The notes under the pieces are model-generated. The model searched no databases, had not been told where the DNA came from, and was given only the letters and a program-made list of their open reading frames with translations. The position numbers and the translations under genes are program-made. This document shows, piece by piece, positions 1 to 10,154 of a stretch of 23,129 nt of DNA; positions within the stretch are counted from its first letter, which is position 1, and the number at the start of each line of letters is the position of its first letter. The DNA comes from Apostichopus californicus. Lineage: Eukaryota; Echinodermata; Holothuroidea; Aspidochirotida; Stichopodidae. The stretch covers positions 1 through 23,129 of the forward strand of contig JAIPMN010002084.1 of assembly GCA_020650975.1 (NCBI GenBank), read 5' to 3'.

Positions 1-562
1 AACGCCAAATTTATCTGCAAATTCCCATGAACTCCACTTTAAAGTTGACGAACATGTGTATTTGAGCCCTAAGAATCCGTATGAGCAGCCTGAAAGAGAT
101 TTGAGAAATGACATATTTTTCTTGAATATTTTGTAAGGCAATACCCTTATGATTTTTTTCAAATTTGGGCCAAAATCGCGACTTTTTCAATTCTTCCCAA
201 ACTTATGTAAATGAGTTAGAGGGCTCTTCTCTTGATACATCAGGCATAATTATGTTCAAGTTCGTAACCATTGGAAAGAAAATGCCCCTTTTTGATACAT
301 TTTATTCATATTTTGTCTATTTTTAATAACGCCAAATTTATCTGCAAATTCCCATGAACTCCACTTTAAAGGTGACGAACATGTGTATTTGAGCCCTAAG
401 AATCCGTATGAGCATCCTGAAAGAGATTTGAGAAATTTCATATTTTTCTTAATTTTTACCCATATCTTTAAATTTTGGCCAAAATCGCGACTTTTTCAAT
501 TCTTCCCAAACTTATCTAAATGGGGTAGAGCTCTCTTCACTTAATGTATCAGGCATATTTAT
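1..562. repeat. 327-bp tandem repeat, two copies (satellite-like)
   Basis: The sequence at position 1 (aacgccaaatttatctgcaa) starts again at 328 and stays nearly identical for about 110 bases. It then diverges around copy-1 positions 119-165 (copy 2 is shorter) and re-aligns at ccaaaatcgcgactttttca. Similarity ends near 562, just before a G run. Copy 1 begins at the first base of the window, so the array may continue to the left. A 61-residue open frame inside it is not supported as a gene. Confidence 0.85.
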
Positions 563-2696
563 CGCGGTGAGTTGGGTGGGGGGGGGGGCTAGTGCTGTTT
601 AAACATCGAAGGGCCAAAACTGGCTTGACCAAAGTTACAAAGAGGCCCAAAAGTCTGTATGTGTTATGGTCCTCCTACACAGTGAGCTGTTTCCAGTAAG
701 AATGACGAAAAAAACGAAAGGAGTTGTAGACAAAAACTGTTTTAAAACAATAACACTTTAAAAACATTCAATATTTATAGATATGTATGCATTTACCTGG
801 GACAATTTTAAACAAATGTATGTACATATAAAAAGTTACTTCCGTCATTTTAAGTACACAGAAATAGGTCAACCACCTTAATTAAAAAAAAACTTAAATC
901 TAACAACACCGACAAAAACATAAATCATATTAAGCGTGGCCTTAACTTTCAAAAAGTTAACTAATTCTGAGTCCGGGGATTTGGAAGTCAACAGTATTGG
1001 GCCCAATTAGTAAGCTAGACTGAGGCCCAATAGTAGTAACCTGTGCTCCGCTGTGAACTTCAACAAGTTTTTTACCACAACTCTTAAATTATATTTCCTT
1101 ATTAAAATATTCAATTAAACACTTTATCAGTGTAAACATAACAAGTAACCTGGGAGATAAAGAGCCACCAGGAAATGACTTTTTGAAAGCTTCCATCTAT
1201 TTTTAGGAGGCTAAATATTTAGGGTTACCACCGATGACCCTTTACTTCCTTGAAGAGAGAGATTTAAAGACAGAAAGGAAAAGTTGTTAATTCCAACTCT
1301 TTTGATATATAGACTAAAAGGGCAATAACAGAATGATATTAATAGTTAACATTTTCCGTCATATTTCCTTAATGAACCATTTCTTCGAACTAACGAGCTG
1401 TCTAGACATGATGTCATATAGTAAATCTGATTGATGGGATAACAAGGGACAACAAGGAAGTCAATTTAATACAAAAATTTGGCTCTTTTGTTTGTTCAAA
1501 GCTTTCCTCATTTCCTCATTTTGTTTTTGTCACAAAAACAAAGCTGCCGATGAAGCATCTGTCCATTTAAAAAACACAACTCGTCAAAAACTTCAAAGGA
1601 CAGGATGTTGCCTTACTAGGAGTTTTTGAGATTCTGTTTGAAAGTTTATAAATAGCGCCACCTACACAGGAGGAAACCTAAAAATTATAAGGAAGTTACA
1701 TACAAGTAACAAATCACTTTTTTTATATTTTTTTATATCCAATATATAATAATATGCCCAATATCCCCTTAAAAAGATTTTTCTTTTTGTAATAAAAATC
1801 TTTACCATAGATTAAAAAAATGCCAATTAACTATTCAACTAAAACACAAAGCATGTCGACAAATCTAAAATACAAATATACGTTTTAGCTTCAAGTTGTG
1901 CAATGCAAGTCATAAAATCAATCGTCTGAAAGAAAACGCTTCGTTTGTTTTCTAGGTTACAGCAACATCGGCCAGTATTAGTTTATGTTCCACTAAGTTC
2001 CCAACGATATGATAGTGGTATAGCGCCATCTATTCATTCTTGCCTAAAACTGTCTGATATAGTTGGGAAGGGGGGGGGGGGTAATCGATTTTTCGCTCTT
2101 TGTTGATAAAAATTGAGATAAAAGAAGTATTTCAATTATTTTTGGGGGTATTTGTTTTTAAATTTCTGATTACAATACAAGAAATTCTTAATAATTCATA
2201 AGTATCATCTCAAGCAGCAAATGAATACTTTACCAATTGCATTCTTAAACAGTCATTTGTTGTTAATTTTTTCCTGTGGAACTTTGTCATTGTTTAATTC
2301 TGCGATTTAACAGTCACCCTCAGTGGTATGAATTTTTGGCAAATTGATTTGATTTGATTTTGTCTTCTATTTTCTTTTTGACCATTGGGGCATTACTTTC
2401 TTTTTTTGCCTTTTTCATATCGAAATTTGTCTTTAGAACAATTTCAAGAGTTCTTCCAAGTGTATCCTGCTAATACAATTATTCACTGTTCATAGTGGGA
2501 CAACACATGCAACCCACTTGATACCACTTGCTAGAACACCCTTTGTACTTGGTAATAACTTAATGAACAAAGACTTAGACTAAAACATGTTTAACATGCC
2601 AAAAAATCCTTGATTGAAAGACACAGTTACCGTAACAATAAATTCATAAATATATATTGTATTTATAACCACACATGAATAAAGATATCTATATAC

Positions 2697-2734
2697 TTAC
2701 ATACATACACACACACATACAAACATATATACAT
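2697..2734. repeat. imperfect (ACAT/AC)n microsatellite
   Basis: Alternating acat and ac units (ttacatacatacacacacac and onward) run for about 38 bases with interruptions. It lies in intergenic DNA. Confidence 0.7.
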
Positions 2735-3829
2735 TTAGGTCTACTATACCATTGAAACCAATGAAGCTGAAATATCTAGTGTACACTAATGAGAATATTT
2801 ATAAAACTTAAAACAGGCATGGTCCACAGACAAGTAGAGGCCTTCAATGCTAGTAACATCCTATGTTAAGAAGGTGGTCTCCCTAAACGTCCAGAAACAT
2901 GCCTGTTTAGCATACCTCCATGGACTTTTCAACTTTTTTTTTTAAATTGTCTACAACAAAGGTTGGGTCAAGTGAGTCCTGTGGGGTTGCATCACATGCA
3001 CAAGTTTTTCTGTGGCACGCAAGGTCTATCCCACTCTGCAAATGCAGGTCTGTGGTAAGCAACAATATCGAGGAAGCTGTTTGTAAATCAACCACGATAT
3101 CGACTATAAACAATGAAATCGCAGAATTATCGATGAACAGTGGAAATTTTTCATATTTCAACATGGCATATGGACAATGTATATGTATAATGAATTTAAA
3201 GTCTTTAATTTCTCATATAATGTAATATTTCCATTTTGTGATGGAAGATGTTAAGTGCTTAAAATATCACTCCCCTGGTCTAGATATTATAACTGCATGC
3301 CCTTCCACAATCTTATAAATGCAATTTATCAACCTGGTTGCTTCCACTTCAAAAGAACATGTAGCCTACATGGATGTACCTATATAAAGATGACTATCTT
3401 ACCATGAGGTATGAGACCTTCATTAAACTAGCCCCTAGTCACAAATATCAGCCTTTTCAAAGGAAGATGAAACAGAAAAGACAAAAAAGATTGATGCTAG
3501 TCCACAAAATACAATTGGTACAAAATATTCATAAAAAGTCAAACTATTTACATAAAAGCATTTCAGTGATGTTTCCTTAATAATAACTCTTTGTAATGAT
3601 TCCATTTAATTACAATATACTACTATACAGCGTTGGAATCACACAATTACAATGAGATTGGTTTATAATTGATTGTCTCACATTTCATGGGAACCTGAGA
3701 AAGACTCTATTTTACGTTACCGTTTCACAAAGAATAAGAAAAGGAAATAGAAAATGCATCGTTTACATGTATAACTGTGCACCAGAAATGTCTAATAAAC
3801 AAAAGTGAGAAAAACTTCAATCCCACAAA

Positions 3830-4041
3830 AAAGGGGGGGGGGAGGGGTTGTCCACCTGCCCCACCCCTCCTCCTTTTCAACCTCACACACAAAAATTCTT
3901 AAGTTGTTATTTGGTAATCGATATTGATCTAACTCATACTTTAATAATAATCACCACAGCCCCGCCCACTCCATGCCGTGGGAGTCGCTTCCACCGCAGT
4001 GCCACACCCCCTGCTTTACATAACCTTGGATCCGCCCCTGA
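3830..4041. repeat. degenerate dispersed repeat, possible non-autonomous element
   Basis: The stretch begins in a G run, continues with a C-rich segment (ccacctgccccacccctcct) and ends in ttggatccgcccctgaaac. Read on the minus strand, the ending (GGGGCGGATCCAAG) resembles short dispersed elements I have seen in many invertebrate genomes. Base composition is much more GC-rich than the flanks. No terminal inverted repeats or target duplications could be confirmed by eye, so the boundaries are approximate. Confidence 0.35.
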
Positions 4042-4544
4042 AACTTTTTATCACATGTTTTTTCCATATTATGTATGATACGACTGACAAAGATCCCTCC
4101 CAAGATCAACTAGTAAGGAAGTTTGCAGATAAGCAGGTGAGACGAATAATACAGCATTCAAAAGGTAAACTTCAATTTCGATAAAAGATGAAACAACCTT
4201 TTGCATACATACCATATTAAACAGTTTCAGGATCGGACCCTTGTAAAATGATCAAAACCCAAGTACCACATGGCCTCTCTTTCCTTGGCAAATTTCCTGC
4301 TCACCCAGTAACGGTTATAAACAATTGTAAACACTTCCTTGCTTGGTTATTACTGTAACATACTGTGTGTAATACTACGCCTACATCATCAATGAACTCA
4401 CACCTCTCCATGGAACTCAACTATTTGCTGACATGGATTCTACGACCAAAACTTCAAAATGTGGATTCTTTGATGACCAAAATCCTACATTCACGATTGG
4501 AAATTGGAATTCAAGGTTTTGGATGGCTACCATGACCTATTTGA

Positions 4545-4550
4545 TTTATT
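4545..4550 (-). terminator. candidate polyadenylation signal (AATAAA)
   Basis: The minus strand reads AATAAA here, about 225 bases after the TGA of the SPATA1-like gene. Cleavage would be expected 10-30 bases further on, near 4520-4535. The hexamer is common by chance in AT-rich DNA, so this is a position-based guess. Confidence 0.4.
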
Positions 4551-4773
4551 TATGTATTTTTTTCCAGGTAAGGGTCTCCAAATAAATTTCCTAAAAATAG
4601 TGAAAAGAGCCTTAAATTGTTAAAGCTTTGTGCCCAAGTATCTTTTAAAGACAGTATATGGCTTGATACCTACTCTCTCATTGCTAAGACATCTGTTACG
4701 ATATTACCAAGTTGTGTAGTAGTAGTGATGTGAATTCCTCTGACTTTTTTACTCATCACAGAGAATTGCCTCA
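4545..4773 (-). other. probable 3' UTR of the SPATA1-like gene
   Basis: This is the stretch between the TGA stop and the first canonical AATAAA on the minus strand. A UTR of about 230-260 bases is normal for an animal mRNA. No open frame continues through it. The 3' end is inferred only from the hexamer, so the real end may lie elsewhere. Confidence 0.45.
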
Positions 4774-4929
4774 TCATCGACCGGTGGGACGAGGAGTCTG
4801 TGATGTTAGTTTGCCTCCTGACTTTTGTACCGCTTGAAGCTGTTTCCCACGTTTCAGCGTGACGTTGATTTTCTTCTGTGTCACCTCTGACTTCAGGATT
4901 CTCAGTTCTGTCTCTGCTTGGGTTCGAAG
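4774..4929 (-). CDS. SPATA1: SPATA1-like exon H: terminal coding exon with stop
   Basis: Residues 940-990, beginning LRTQAETELRILKSEVTQKK and ending TPRPTGR before TGA at 4774-4776. The first 30 residues finish the coiled coil, and the L-R-x-x-A-x-x-x-L-R-x-L-x-x-E-x-x-Q-K-K pattern fits the end of SPATA1 family members as I recall them. The last 20 residues are a basic, Ser/Thr/Pro-containing tail. The acceptor is ctcttcacag|CTT, phase 0. A second frame is also open here (from 5068 to 4670), but it ignores the acceptor, does not continue the coiled coil and is rejected. Confidence 0.76.
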   Translation of the reverse strand, partial: LRTQAETELRILKSEVTQKKINVTLKRGKQLQAVQKSGGKLTSQTPRPTGR

Positions 4930-5474
4930 CTGTGAAGAGGCACAGGATTATTAGAAAAAATGTCAAGTGGTGGAAAACCTTTTGCCATATTTTACAGTTT
5001 CTGCAGAATACACCTTGTAACCTGTCTCCTAAACTCATTAAAGGAAACCAAAGTGGCCACCTTTCCACTGATTACTTGAGCGGTATTAGTGAAATTACAA
5101 CCAGTATCTAATAAGCCCATTCCAAAGGCTAAATCTTAACAAGAGCCCAATGGACACAATGGTTCCTTGAGTAAAGGAAAATAAATGTGTAGTCTCCTTT
5201 GTGGTATATTATGATCATACCAAACTTAGGTTGGTACAATATGACATGTCTCTCATGAATATGCATATTATCAACTTCACACATGGTCAGGTACCATTTC
5301 AGGTCATTCCAGTAGTAAGGTAAAAACTAACGCAAGATCCCCAACAAGAAACCTGAGATGGCTCTTTGACCATTCCTGGGCAAGATGCTTGCCACGTTTG
5401 ACCTTTGTCAACATTCCCTTTCTTAAGATCTTTACAGGACTGGACTTATGTTGTCCTTTCACCAATACCAAAAC

Positions 5475-5815
5475 CCAGGCACGTAGCCAGGAATTTGCCA
5501 AGGGAGGGGCGAACCTGTGAGCAAACTATCAGAGCCATAGATTCTGCATTGAAAACTATCTAAACGTAGCGCCACCATGAGTTGGCGCTACGCGTACAAG
5601 AAAATTTTGGCTGAAAATGCCTTCCAGATCGCTGGAAATGGTACTTCCCAGGCCTTGTAAGTTGCATCTAAATTTGAAATTACTAGTGATATCATTAAAA
5701 TGATTGCACGATGATATAAAATCCCTGGGGCTTTCAAGACTTTAAGATTTGAATTCTGTTGACCTCATATCAAGTGCTACTACCCCCTCTCTCCCCCCCC
5801 TCCCCCTCCCAATCC
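5475..5815. repeat. probable dispersed repeat with internal hairpins and C/T-rich end
   Basis: It opens with aggcacgtagccaggaattt and aagggaggggcgaa, contains two inverted repeats (5565-5592 and 5622-5637) and ends in a C/T tract at 5781-5810. The opening resembles short elements that recur in marine invertebrate genomes (recognised from memory). No coding capacity and no clear terminal repeats are visible. The limits are approximate. Confidence 0.4.
5565..5592. repeat. perfect 10-bp inverted repeat (hairpin)
   Basis: CGTAGCGCCA at 5565-5574 is complementary to TGGCGCTACG at 5583-5592, with an eight-base loop. It is GC-rich within an AT-rich intron, so it should fold stably as DNA or RNA. 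Confidence 0.85.
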
Positions 5816-6200
5816 CTATGAGAATATCTTTACATTGTACTCATTTACAAAAAATCAAACGTTACAATTATTTGAAATTGTTTCAACCTCTATGGGCTCA
5901 ATATGACTCTAGCATTGAGTTTTAATAGTACTTGACGACCACATAAATTTGAGTAAAAAAACCGAACATTAAAATCATTCAAATCTGGAATATATTGAAT
6001 GCCGCTAGAACAATTAACCGTTTTTCTTTGTGTTTAACTCAAAAGTTCCACCATTCATACTTTTTATGCCATTTCAACCCAGTATTACTGCAAGCAAATT
6101 TGAATAATTATACATAAGAGAAAGTGGAATCCAATTGCTTTGGCCATACAGTCTTGATCCCCCCCCCCCCTCCCCACACCTCCCAGTCTTTCTTTTGTAC

Positions 6201-6299
6201 CTTTATTTCAGTCCCTAGTTTCATCCTTGCATTGTCCACCTGCCTCTTCACATCATCCAGGTCATACTGATGCTTGAAAATTTGAATTTTATGATCCAT
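6201..6299 (-). CDS. SPATA1: SPATA1-like exon G: second helix of the C-terminal domain
   Basis: Residues 907-939, 33 whole codons in phase 0 at both ends, starting MDHKIQIFKHQYDLDDVKRQ and ending NARMKLGTEIK. Heptad-spaced hydrophobics (Ile, Leu, Val, Met, Leu) indicate a coiled coil. The K-R-x-x-D-x-A-x-M-K-L pattern agrees with the remembered SPATA1 family pattern in this position. The acceptor is ttttgcag|ATG, and the donor ATAAAG|gtacaa is followed within 50 bases by a G-rich stretch in the transcript (see findings). The Met at its start is an internal residue in this model. Being phase 0/0 and 99 bases long, the exon could be skipped in frame. Confidence 0.75.
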
Positions 6300-7210
6300 C
6301 TGCAAAACCAAAAAAAGGGCCAATGAAAGTGGGCAGGTATTTCTTAGAAACAGTTCTGACTGAATTAATAACCAAAATAGTACAAAGAGGAATTAAGTCT
6401 CTATAAGAACCAACACTAAGGGCAGAGAAAAAATAAATTACAAAAATAACATCTTAATCCACTAAAACAAAAGTTCAATATCAATGACTCTGTCTAGACT
6501 TTACCTTCTAATAATAGAAGGATTTCCAAGAACTTGTCATAATTCAATGATGACATTTCTTGAAAAGTGTCCCCTCCCCCCCAAAAAAAATGTTGTGCTG
6601 TTTTGCAACATGCAAAATGCCTCCTGCAGTGACATAAGTTGTGGTCTGGTGCATAAGTCATGGCTTGAACTAAGGTCTGAGATGGGTAAGGCCAACTTTT
6701 TTTTCGGGTAAGTTAGAAATTGCCTTGAATTTTCATTGCAATGGCATTTGGCAAGTCACAACATCAACTTTTCAGCTTTATGAAAGGGGACACCAAAGCA
6801 ATTTTCCAAAACAATAAAATGAAATGGCACAGAGGTATGTTTGCCAAAGTGTGAAACATGTTAAGAAATGACAGCAAACAAGAACAATTCATGAGGTCAA
6901 ATGTCAAAACCATTCGTCTATTTCTTTTCGTTTTCCAGTTTGCTTAAAAGACTGTTTTCTGGCAAAAATATCGTCGGAGTAACAATTTTTTTTGTTCATC
7001 TTGATTTAGTTTAATCATGATTATAGATAATGATGTAGGCATCTAGAGAAACTTCATTAAAGGGACACTGCAGTTGTTGCAATCTGTATAAGATGACTCG
7101 TAAGGGCATTAAGGTAAATGGGTAGGGGCACTGACGGCAACATGCTATTAATTGGAGAACTGATATAGCCGTTCTCTTAAGAACAAATTGTTAAGTACAT
7201 GGCAGCTTAC
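6300..7210 (-). other. intron between exons F and G
   Basis: The donor gtaagc at 7210 is close to perfect and the acceptor is ggttttgcag at 6300. The intron contains a C-plus-A tract (6570-6589) and a short motif (aaagggacactgcagttgtt near 7060) of a kind common in invertebrate dispersed repeats. There is no other clear feature. Confidence 0.65.
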
Positions 7211-7377
7211 TTTCTTGGAAGGCGGCCCCTTGGGTGCTTTCGCGCCTTTTCCTTCCAGGTGACTCATGAGTTTGCGATTCTGAAGTTGAACTTGATTGGC
7301 CAATTTTGCAACTTGATCTTCCAATCCCGGGGTCTTCTTCTTCTCGTCGTAGTAACGCTTCTTCCAATAATCGCGAG
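7211..7377 (-). CDS. SPATA1: SPATA1-like exon F: core of the SPATA1 C-terminal domain
   Basis: Residues 851-906. It begins ARDYWKKRYYDEKKKTPGLE, continues as a helix rich in Gln, Leu and Lys, and ends APKGPPSKK. The aromatic-basic opening (DYWKKRYY-EKKKTP-LE), followed by a QLxxxxxKLxxxLE-like helix, is the segment that led me to the SPATA1 family, where a similar W-K-x-x-Y-x-x-x-K-K block precedes a coiled coil. The acceptor is aaatcag|CTC and the donor is AAGAAA|gtaagc, a near-perfect consensus. The Lys/Gly/Pro-rich end probably forms a hinge between two helices. Confidence 0.78.
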
Positions 7378-7533
7378 CTGATTTGAAAAAGGGCGGAAAA
7401 TATAAATACCACTTCAAGATGACAAAAAGACATACACAATATACAGCCTTTCATGAGAGGAAAAAAGAAAACAGAAGAAGATAATATTAGATAAAAGTTC
7501 TAAGGCTATGAGTTCAACCTAAAGCAAAGTACA

Positions 7534-7580
7534 AAAATAAACAATAATAAATAAATGATAAATAAATAATAATAAACAAA
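7534..7580. repeat. (AATA)n-type microsatellite, imperfect
   Basis: Mixed aataaa and aataat units run for about 47 bases. Confidence 0.7.
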
Positions 7581-7892
7581 AATAGTCAAAACTACATGTT
7601 CTTTGCTTGTTGGTAAAGTATAAAGAAAAAAAACAGAACCACCACTAATATTTGGACATAAAACCCCAAATGAGGATTGTGGGAGAATTTTGTTACAAAA
7701 CTGTGCAATGGTCCCCTAACATGGCTGTAAGTACAGTTAGTCATCTTGCTGGCCTCACATTTTCTACCTACACCTAAGAGAGCAATTTTGTAGACCAGTC
7801 TAATTCAAATTGAAGTACACAGAAGTCAATATACTGAAGGGTGCCTATGTATACTAACTTACAGTAGTTACAAATGATTGAAACTAGGCAAA

Positions 7893-7932
7893 TTTTTGGG
7901 GGGTGACTGCTGCCTTCCCCCCCCCCCAAAAA
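7893..7932. repeat. 11-bp perfect inverted repeat TTTTTGGGGGG/CCCCCCAAAAA
   Basis: TTTTTGGGGGG at 7893-7903 can pair with CCCCCCAAAAA at 7922-7932 across an 18-base spacer (tgactgctgcctt plus extra C). The C run is longer than the G run, so slippage is possible. Confidence 0.75.
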
Positions 7933-8969
7933 AAACCCAATCCACTCTCTGAAAGGTAGTGATAGCAGGCCAATGTTAGGTCACAAAAACTAACAGAACA
8001 GAGGTGGTTTCTGTTAATGAATATTTCTACAATATTTTAAGATATCCAGAGAACGGAAGTGATCACAACATTATAAACCGGACACTCAAGAAACAAAACC
8101 TTCTTTCTCATTTATGTTTAATATCAATAACAGTTCATGATCACGAGTAAATAGCTCAACACATTTTTAATGTGTTTTGACAAGTTACATGATATGGAAA
8201 TTAGGTACAATATATTATTTTGTTATTGTTGAAAATAAAAGTGATTTGCAAAATAAACAAAAGACTCAAACTCAAGATCCTCAATTTGTGGTTAATGATT
8301 GCAACAGATTCCTGGTCATCCAATGTTGAACAAATTTGAAACGTTACTTCAAGTTTGGTTGTCCAACAGTCAAAATAATATGACTAAGAATGTTCACAGT
8401 GAAACAAATGGATGGAAACTGCCAGGAGAGATTTCAATTTTCTTCCAATAAAATGAAGTAGTTTTCAGATGACTACAAAGGCCTTCAAAATTGTATAGCT
8501 AAATGGTAGATTTTCATACATATTCTATTGAATAAAGTATATTTAGTTCGGATTAAGAGGGCTTCATGCTGAAGGATATTCAGTTTTAAATATTTATGTA
8601 AAAAAAGAAATTGAAAAGTGTTGGTTAAAAGTGCTCTACATATGTAAGGAAACTGTCCTCTCATAAGTCTTCAAGATTCATGAAAAAAGGGGTTTGACAA
8701 GAACTAGTGATAAATGTTTATACTTTTAATATTTTTTGTCCAACTGTACCAGAAGACCAGCTCTTGGGTTGTTTAACAAAATCTCTTTGGCTACCTAAAA
8801 AAGCAGATTTTTAAGCTAACACTGAGAGACAAAACTTTCTCTAAACAAATAACCAACAAAAGTCAAAATTTCTAGTCTTCAAATCCGAAAGTTTGTCAGG
8901 ACGCCCCTTGAATGTAATACACCTGTAGCATTTATGAGCTACTTTATCTATGTCATACTGCTTCACACT

Positions 8970-9148
8970 GGTACTCTGACCTCTTCATTTCCCCCTACCC
9001 CCTTCTTTTCTCCACCCCATCCTCCTTCCATATTATAAATAATATTGCCTTCCTCTCCACATGGCATCCTTTTACTCTTCCACTCTCTTCCTAACCCCTC
9101 CCCATCCTCTCCCCATCCCCTCCCTGTCCCCATCCCCTCCCCTCTTCC
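8970..9148. repeat. C/T-rich low-complexity block
   Basis: Plus strand is almost entirely C and T with repeats of ccctcc and ccatcc, so the transcript of the minus-strand gene is purine-rich here. Both strands show short open frames that are by-products of composition. Confidence 0.75.
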
Positions 9149-9233
9149 AAGTAGAGCTGTCACTGAAGCTAAATTACTTGATGTAGAGTTTAGGGGAAGA
9201 AGAAGAAACACTTCAAAGCAGGGAAGGAAAGTT

Positions 9234-9288
9234 TAGCCGGTTGTAGAAATGAAAACCGTTTGCTAGCCGGTTGCAGAAATGAAACCGT
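9234..9288. repeat. 30-bp tandem duplication
   Basis: tagccggttgtagaaatgaa at 9234 is repeated at 9264 as tagccggttgcagaaatgaa, both followed by accgt. Only two copies are visible. Confidence 0.75.
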
Positions 9289-9630
9289 CTACACTATGAG
9301 ACTACTTGTCTGTGAATTAGTGCTGTAATTAAATGAGAAATATTTTGTAAACTTTAAAAGTCCATGTAATATTTCTACACAAAATGCATACATTGTATGT
9401 GGAAAGACAAAATTATTGGATAAAATATTGAAACAATAGAGAAAGCAATGCAATCACATCAAACTCTAGGAAAAACAAGAGAAATATATGAATGCACGAC
9501 TGTTAGTTAGTAGTGATCCAGCACCTCAAACGCTGACGAAGATAAATGAGAGACTGACGTATGAACCGTACCTTCCAACTCATGATCAGTGTTGGCTGTT
9601 AAAGGCAGCAGATAACAAAACAGTATTAAA

Positions 9631-9652
9631 ATTAATTTAAATTTAAATTAAT
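9631..9652. repeat. 22-bp perfect AT palindrome
   Basis: ATTAATTTAAA is followed immediately by its reverse complement TTTAAATTAAT. It is bounded by tgacgtgac, a CRE-like half site, on the right. Confidence 0.8.
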
Positions 9653-10154
9653 GACGTGACTGTGATCATGTGACCATCTGAATAGAAAGTAAAGCAACAC
9701 CTTCAAGACACCTACACAAATCTAAACAGTACCTGAAATAACATTGATAACCCTAGAGGAACAAAATACTACAAAACAACTTTGGAGCAGTCTTTATGAT
9801 AATTGGCATCCAAATATGGTTATATTTGTTTTATTTTCACAAGAAGGGGTGGACGAGAAAGTTGTTTTTTTTCTCGGCTCACAGCAGCTTCGGTTCGTTA
9901 GTTTGTTGGTTCAACAAATATTTTTGATTCTACCAAGCCAATACTCAATATTCACTTGGAATTGATTAAACTACAGGGATTATGCAGTAAGGTTATTGTT
10001 TTACAACATACTTTGGAAGCAGTAGAACTTTTGAAAGAATGCATAAGTTTGGTTATGTTTGGTGTTAACTGCTGTGCACTATATGGGTACATATTGAATC
10101 ACAAAGGCAACATATAGCACACATGATGCATGAAAAAAGCAAATTATGCATGAA

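Larger units (their letters stand above)
563..4520. other. intergenic region downstream of the SPATA1-like gene
   Basis: There is no supportable gene in this stretch. It holds G runs at 577-588, 2070-2081 and 3833-3842, an (ACAT/CA)-type microsatellite near 2697-2734, two sites with a CTCF-like core (1653-1670 and 2021-2034) and a degenerate repeat near 3830-4041. Overlapping short open frames on both strands at 2907-3225 lack splice or homology support. The rest is AT-rich sequence in which I see no structure. Confidence 0.6.
4930..6200 (-). other. intron between exons G and H
   Basis: The intron runs from gtacaaaag (6200) to cttcacag (4930). It contains the probable dispersed repeat at 5475-5815 with a perfect hairpin, and a C run at 6159-6170 that makes a G-rich stretch in the transcript close to the donor. 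Elsewhere it is plain AT-rich intron. Confidence 0.7.

Noticed and set aside
2907-3225. Open frames on both strands (85 and 101 codons) that might be an exon, the minus one ending before gtatgc
   Set aside because: Overlapping frames on opposite strands, no recognisable protein, no partner exons and no phase-compatible link to the SPATA1-like gene, which already ends at 4774.
4670-5068. 132-codon minus-strand frame over the last exon
   Set aside because: It is in a different frame from the coiled-coil reading, runs through the intron acceptor and shows no family similarity.
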